Origin: UBA2882 sp964619485
GTDB taxonomy: Bacteria; Bacillota; Clostridia; Lachnospirales; Lachnospiraceae
Length of the DNA stretch: 64,000 nucleotides
Direction: 5' to 3'
NCBI GenBank assembly: GCA_964619485.1
Contig: CAZUCI010000001.1
Coordinates: 53,894 to 117,893, forward strand
Shown: one piece after another, positions 62,784 through 64,000 of the stretch
Numbering within the stretch: the first letter of the stretch is position 1
How the letters are laid out: the number at the start of each line of letters is the position of its first letter
Notes under the pieces: generated by a model
What the model saw: only the letters and a program-made list of their open reading frames with translations
The model's database searches: none
What the model was told of the DNA's origin: nothing
Made by a program: the position numbers and the translations under genes

Positions 62784-63370
62784 ATGGCAAAAGTTGAACT
62801 CAAACAGCCAATCGTGGAAGAAATTTCAGCACATTTGAAAGACGCACAGTCTGTTGTGTTAGTTGACTATCGTGGACTTACAGTTGAGCAGGATACTGCA
62901 CTTCGTAAAGCTTTACGTGAAGAAGGCGTAGCCTATAAGGTTTACAAAAACACAATGATGAACTTTGCATTCAAGGGAACTGATTTCGAAGCATTAGCTC
63001 CATACCTTGAGGGACCAAACGCTGTGGCAATCTCTACAACAGATGCAACTGCTCCTGCAAGAGTATTAGGAAAATTTGCTAAGAACATCGAAGCACTTGA
63101 AATCAAAGCCGGTGTTATTGATGGTGTTGCATATGATGCAAAAGGCATCATAGCAATCGCTGACATCCCAAGCAAGGAAGTATTACTTTCCAAATTGCTC
63201 GGAAGCTTNNNNNNNNNNCTCCTATCACAAACCTTGCTCGTGTTCTTAATCAGATCGCAGAGAAGGGCGGCGCTGCAGAGACAGTAGCAGAGGCACCAGC
63301 AGAAGAAGCTCCAGTTGCAGAAGCAGCTGAGGCACCAGCAGAAGCTCCAGCAGAGACTCCTGCAGAATAA
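62784..63370 (+). CDS. rplJ: 50S ribosomal protein L10, with a short gap near the 3' end
   Basis: Forms the base of the L12 stalk. The N-terminus (MAKVELKQPIVEEISAHLK, VVLVDYRGLTVEQD, VYKNTMM) is clear. Ten N at 63209-63218 shift the frame as written. Beyond them the frame reads PITNLARVLNQIAEKGG and an Ala/Glu/Pro-rich tail ending at TAA 63370, longer than the tail of many L10 proteins. The N-run is certainly not the exact missing length, because the total is not a multiple of three. The start follows AAGGAGG. Confidence 0.95.
63209..63218. other. Assembly gap (10 N) inside rplJ
   Basis: Ten N in a row. The code after the gap is the normal L10 C-terminus, so only the length of the gap is in doubt. 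Confidence 0.95.
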
Positions 63371-63408
63371 TCACTTTTAAATTAGAAAATTAATGGAGGA
63401 AATTAAAA

Positions 63409-63780
63409 ATGGCAAAAATGACAACAGCAGAATTTATCGATGCTATTAAAGAGTTATCAGTATTAGAATTAAACGATTTAGTTAAAGCTTGCGAAGAAGA
63501 GTTCGGTGTATCTGCAGCAGCAGGCGTTGTAGTTGCAGCAGCAGGTGCTGGCGAAGCAGCTGAAGAGAAAACAGAGTTCGATGTAGAGTTAACAGAAGTT
63601 GGCCCTAACAAAGTTAAAGTTATCAAGGTTGTTCGTGAAGCTACAGGCCTTGGCTTAAAAGAAGCTAAAGACGTAGTTGATGGCGCTCCTAAAGTTATCA
63701 AAGAAGGCGCATCCAAAGAAGAAGCTGATGATATCAAAACTAAACTTGAAGCTGAAGGCGCTAAAGTTACTCTTAAGTAA
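63409..63780 (+). CDS. rplL: 50S ribosomal protein L7/L12
   Basis: A 123-aa stalk protein that recruits elongation factors. It has the N-terminal dimerization helix (FIDAIKELSVLELNDLVKAC), the Ala-rich hinge and the C-terminal domain (KVKVIKVVREATGLGLKEAK). Strong codon bias. It starts after GGAGG and ends the operon at a terminator. Confidence 0.98.
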   Translation: MAKMTTAEFIDAIKELSVLELNDLVKACEEEFGVSAAAGVVVAAAGAGEAAEEKTEFDVELTEVGPNKVKVIKVVREATGLGLKEAKDVVDGAPKVIKEGASKEEADDIKTKLEAEGAKVTLK

Positions 63781-63812
63781 TTTAAACCGACTGCAAAAAG
63801 TAAGAATGATAA

Positions 63813-63843
63813 AGGGCTGTCAATTGTTTGACGGCTCTTTTTG
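63813..63843 (+). terminator. Terminator after rplL
   Basis: AGGGCTGTCAA at 63813-63823 pairs with TTGACGGCTCT at 63828-63838 (with G-T pairs) around TTGT, followed by a T-run. Confidence 0.85.
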
Positions 63844-63950
63844 TATATAGCATGCTGTTCGTGAGAGCGGACAGGACACTGGTCAGTTGTATAAGTGCAC
63901 CGTTCATTCGCAGTGCTAGCACATTATTTCAACTTTGTCAATAATTAGTG

Positions 63951-63980
63951 TTGACATTCTGGAATAGCTTGTAGTAAAAT
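63951..63980 (+). promoter_or_regulatory. Strong promoter at the right edge, probably for rpoB
   Basis: TTGACA at 63951-63956, an 18-bp spacer and TAAAAT at 63975-63980. The gene served is outside the window; rpoB is expected from the usual order. Confidence 0.6.
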
Positions 63981-64000
63981 GGATAGTGCACTATTGTGGT

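Noticed and set aside
62784..63287. Shortened rplJ ending at 63287 with an Arg-rich tail
   Set aside because: That reading depends on the 10-N run being exact. The other frame gives the normal L10 C-terminus to 63370.
1..64000. tRNA or rRNA genes
   Set aside because: No cloverleaf-like or rRNA sequence was recognised by eye; only 23S-like mimicry in the ribosomal-protein leaders was seen.

Overview
The window looks like a motile, anaerobic, gut-type Clostridia genome, most likely Lachnospiraceae (Roseburia/Agathobacter-like). The reasons are the flgM-flgN-flgK-flgK-flgL-fliW-csrA block, flaG-fliD-fliS, a short flagellin, sigma-28-type promoters, strong GGAGG ribosome binding sites, and the Firmicute order rpmG-secE-nusG-rplK-rplA. 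The genus is an inference. There are three runs of N: 11038-11137, 59690-59699 and 63209-63218.

Region 1 (1-18.4 kb) is a sensory cluster. It has one membrane diguanylate cyclase with a C-terminal receiver, then five hybrid histidine kinases. They share the same HisKA-HATPase-REC core but have different sensors: PAS, GAF, multi-TM plus PAS, Cache-like, and twin periplasmic-binding domains. Interspersed are a membrane-anchored propeller-like protein, an MFS transporter on the minus strand (broken by a gap) and a solute-binding lipoprotein without permeases. The only recognisable output domain here is GGDEF.

Region 2 (18.4-21.9 kb) is repeat-rich. Two near-identical copies of a multi-hairpin element (18595-18921 and 20811-21134), several tandem repeats and a duplicated promoter block surround a CDP-glycerol-transferase-like gene and a small orphan gene. 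A relative of the hairpin element lies at 41-235.

Region 3 (21.9-38.9 kb) is one long surface-glycan operon: glf, an IspD/TarI-like cytidylyltransferase, galE, then seven large AT-rich genes. These combine DUF4422, GT8, GT2, polysaccharide pyruvyl transferase, deacetylase-like and three radical SAM domains. Six of the seven proteins carry a Rossmann-like module with a YGxG-type loop. The operon ends in a 30-bp-arm inverted repeat shared with a convergent CBS-methyltransferase gene. This is the best candidate for an undescribed system.

Region 4 (39.1-50.0 kb) is the late flagellar cluster (FlgM, FlgN, two FlgK, FlgL, FliW, CsrA, FlaG, FliD, FliS, a chaperone-like protein, flagellin). It has sigma-28-like promoters and a likely CsrA hairpin in the flagellin leader.

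Region 5 (50.0-58.3 kb) is probably for flagellin or surface glycosylation. It holds a CgeB-like glycosyltransferase, two GT2-TPR genes (one a pseudogene), an epimerase, an HTH regulator, a second glf, a CMP-sugar synthetase-HAD fusion and a divergent FliD-like protein.

Region 6 (58.4-64 kb) is the ribosomal/transcription block rpmG-secE-nusG-rplK-rplA, a CapA-like gene inserted before an L10 leader, then rplJ-rplL. L1-stalk-like sites precede rplK and rplA. A promoter at the right edge probably serves the next operon.
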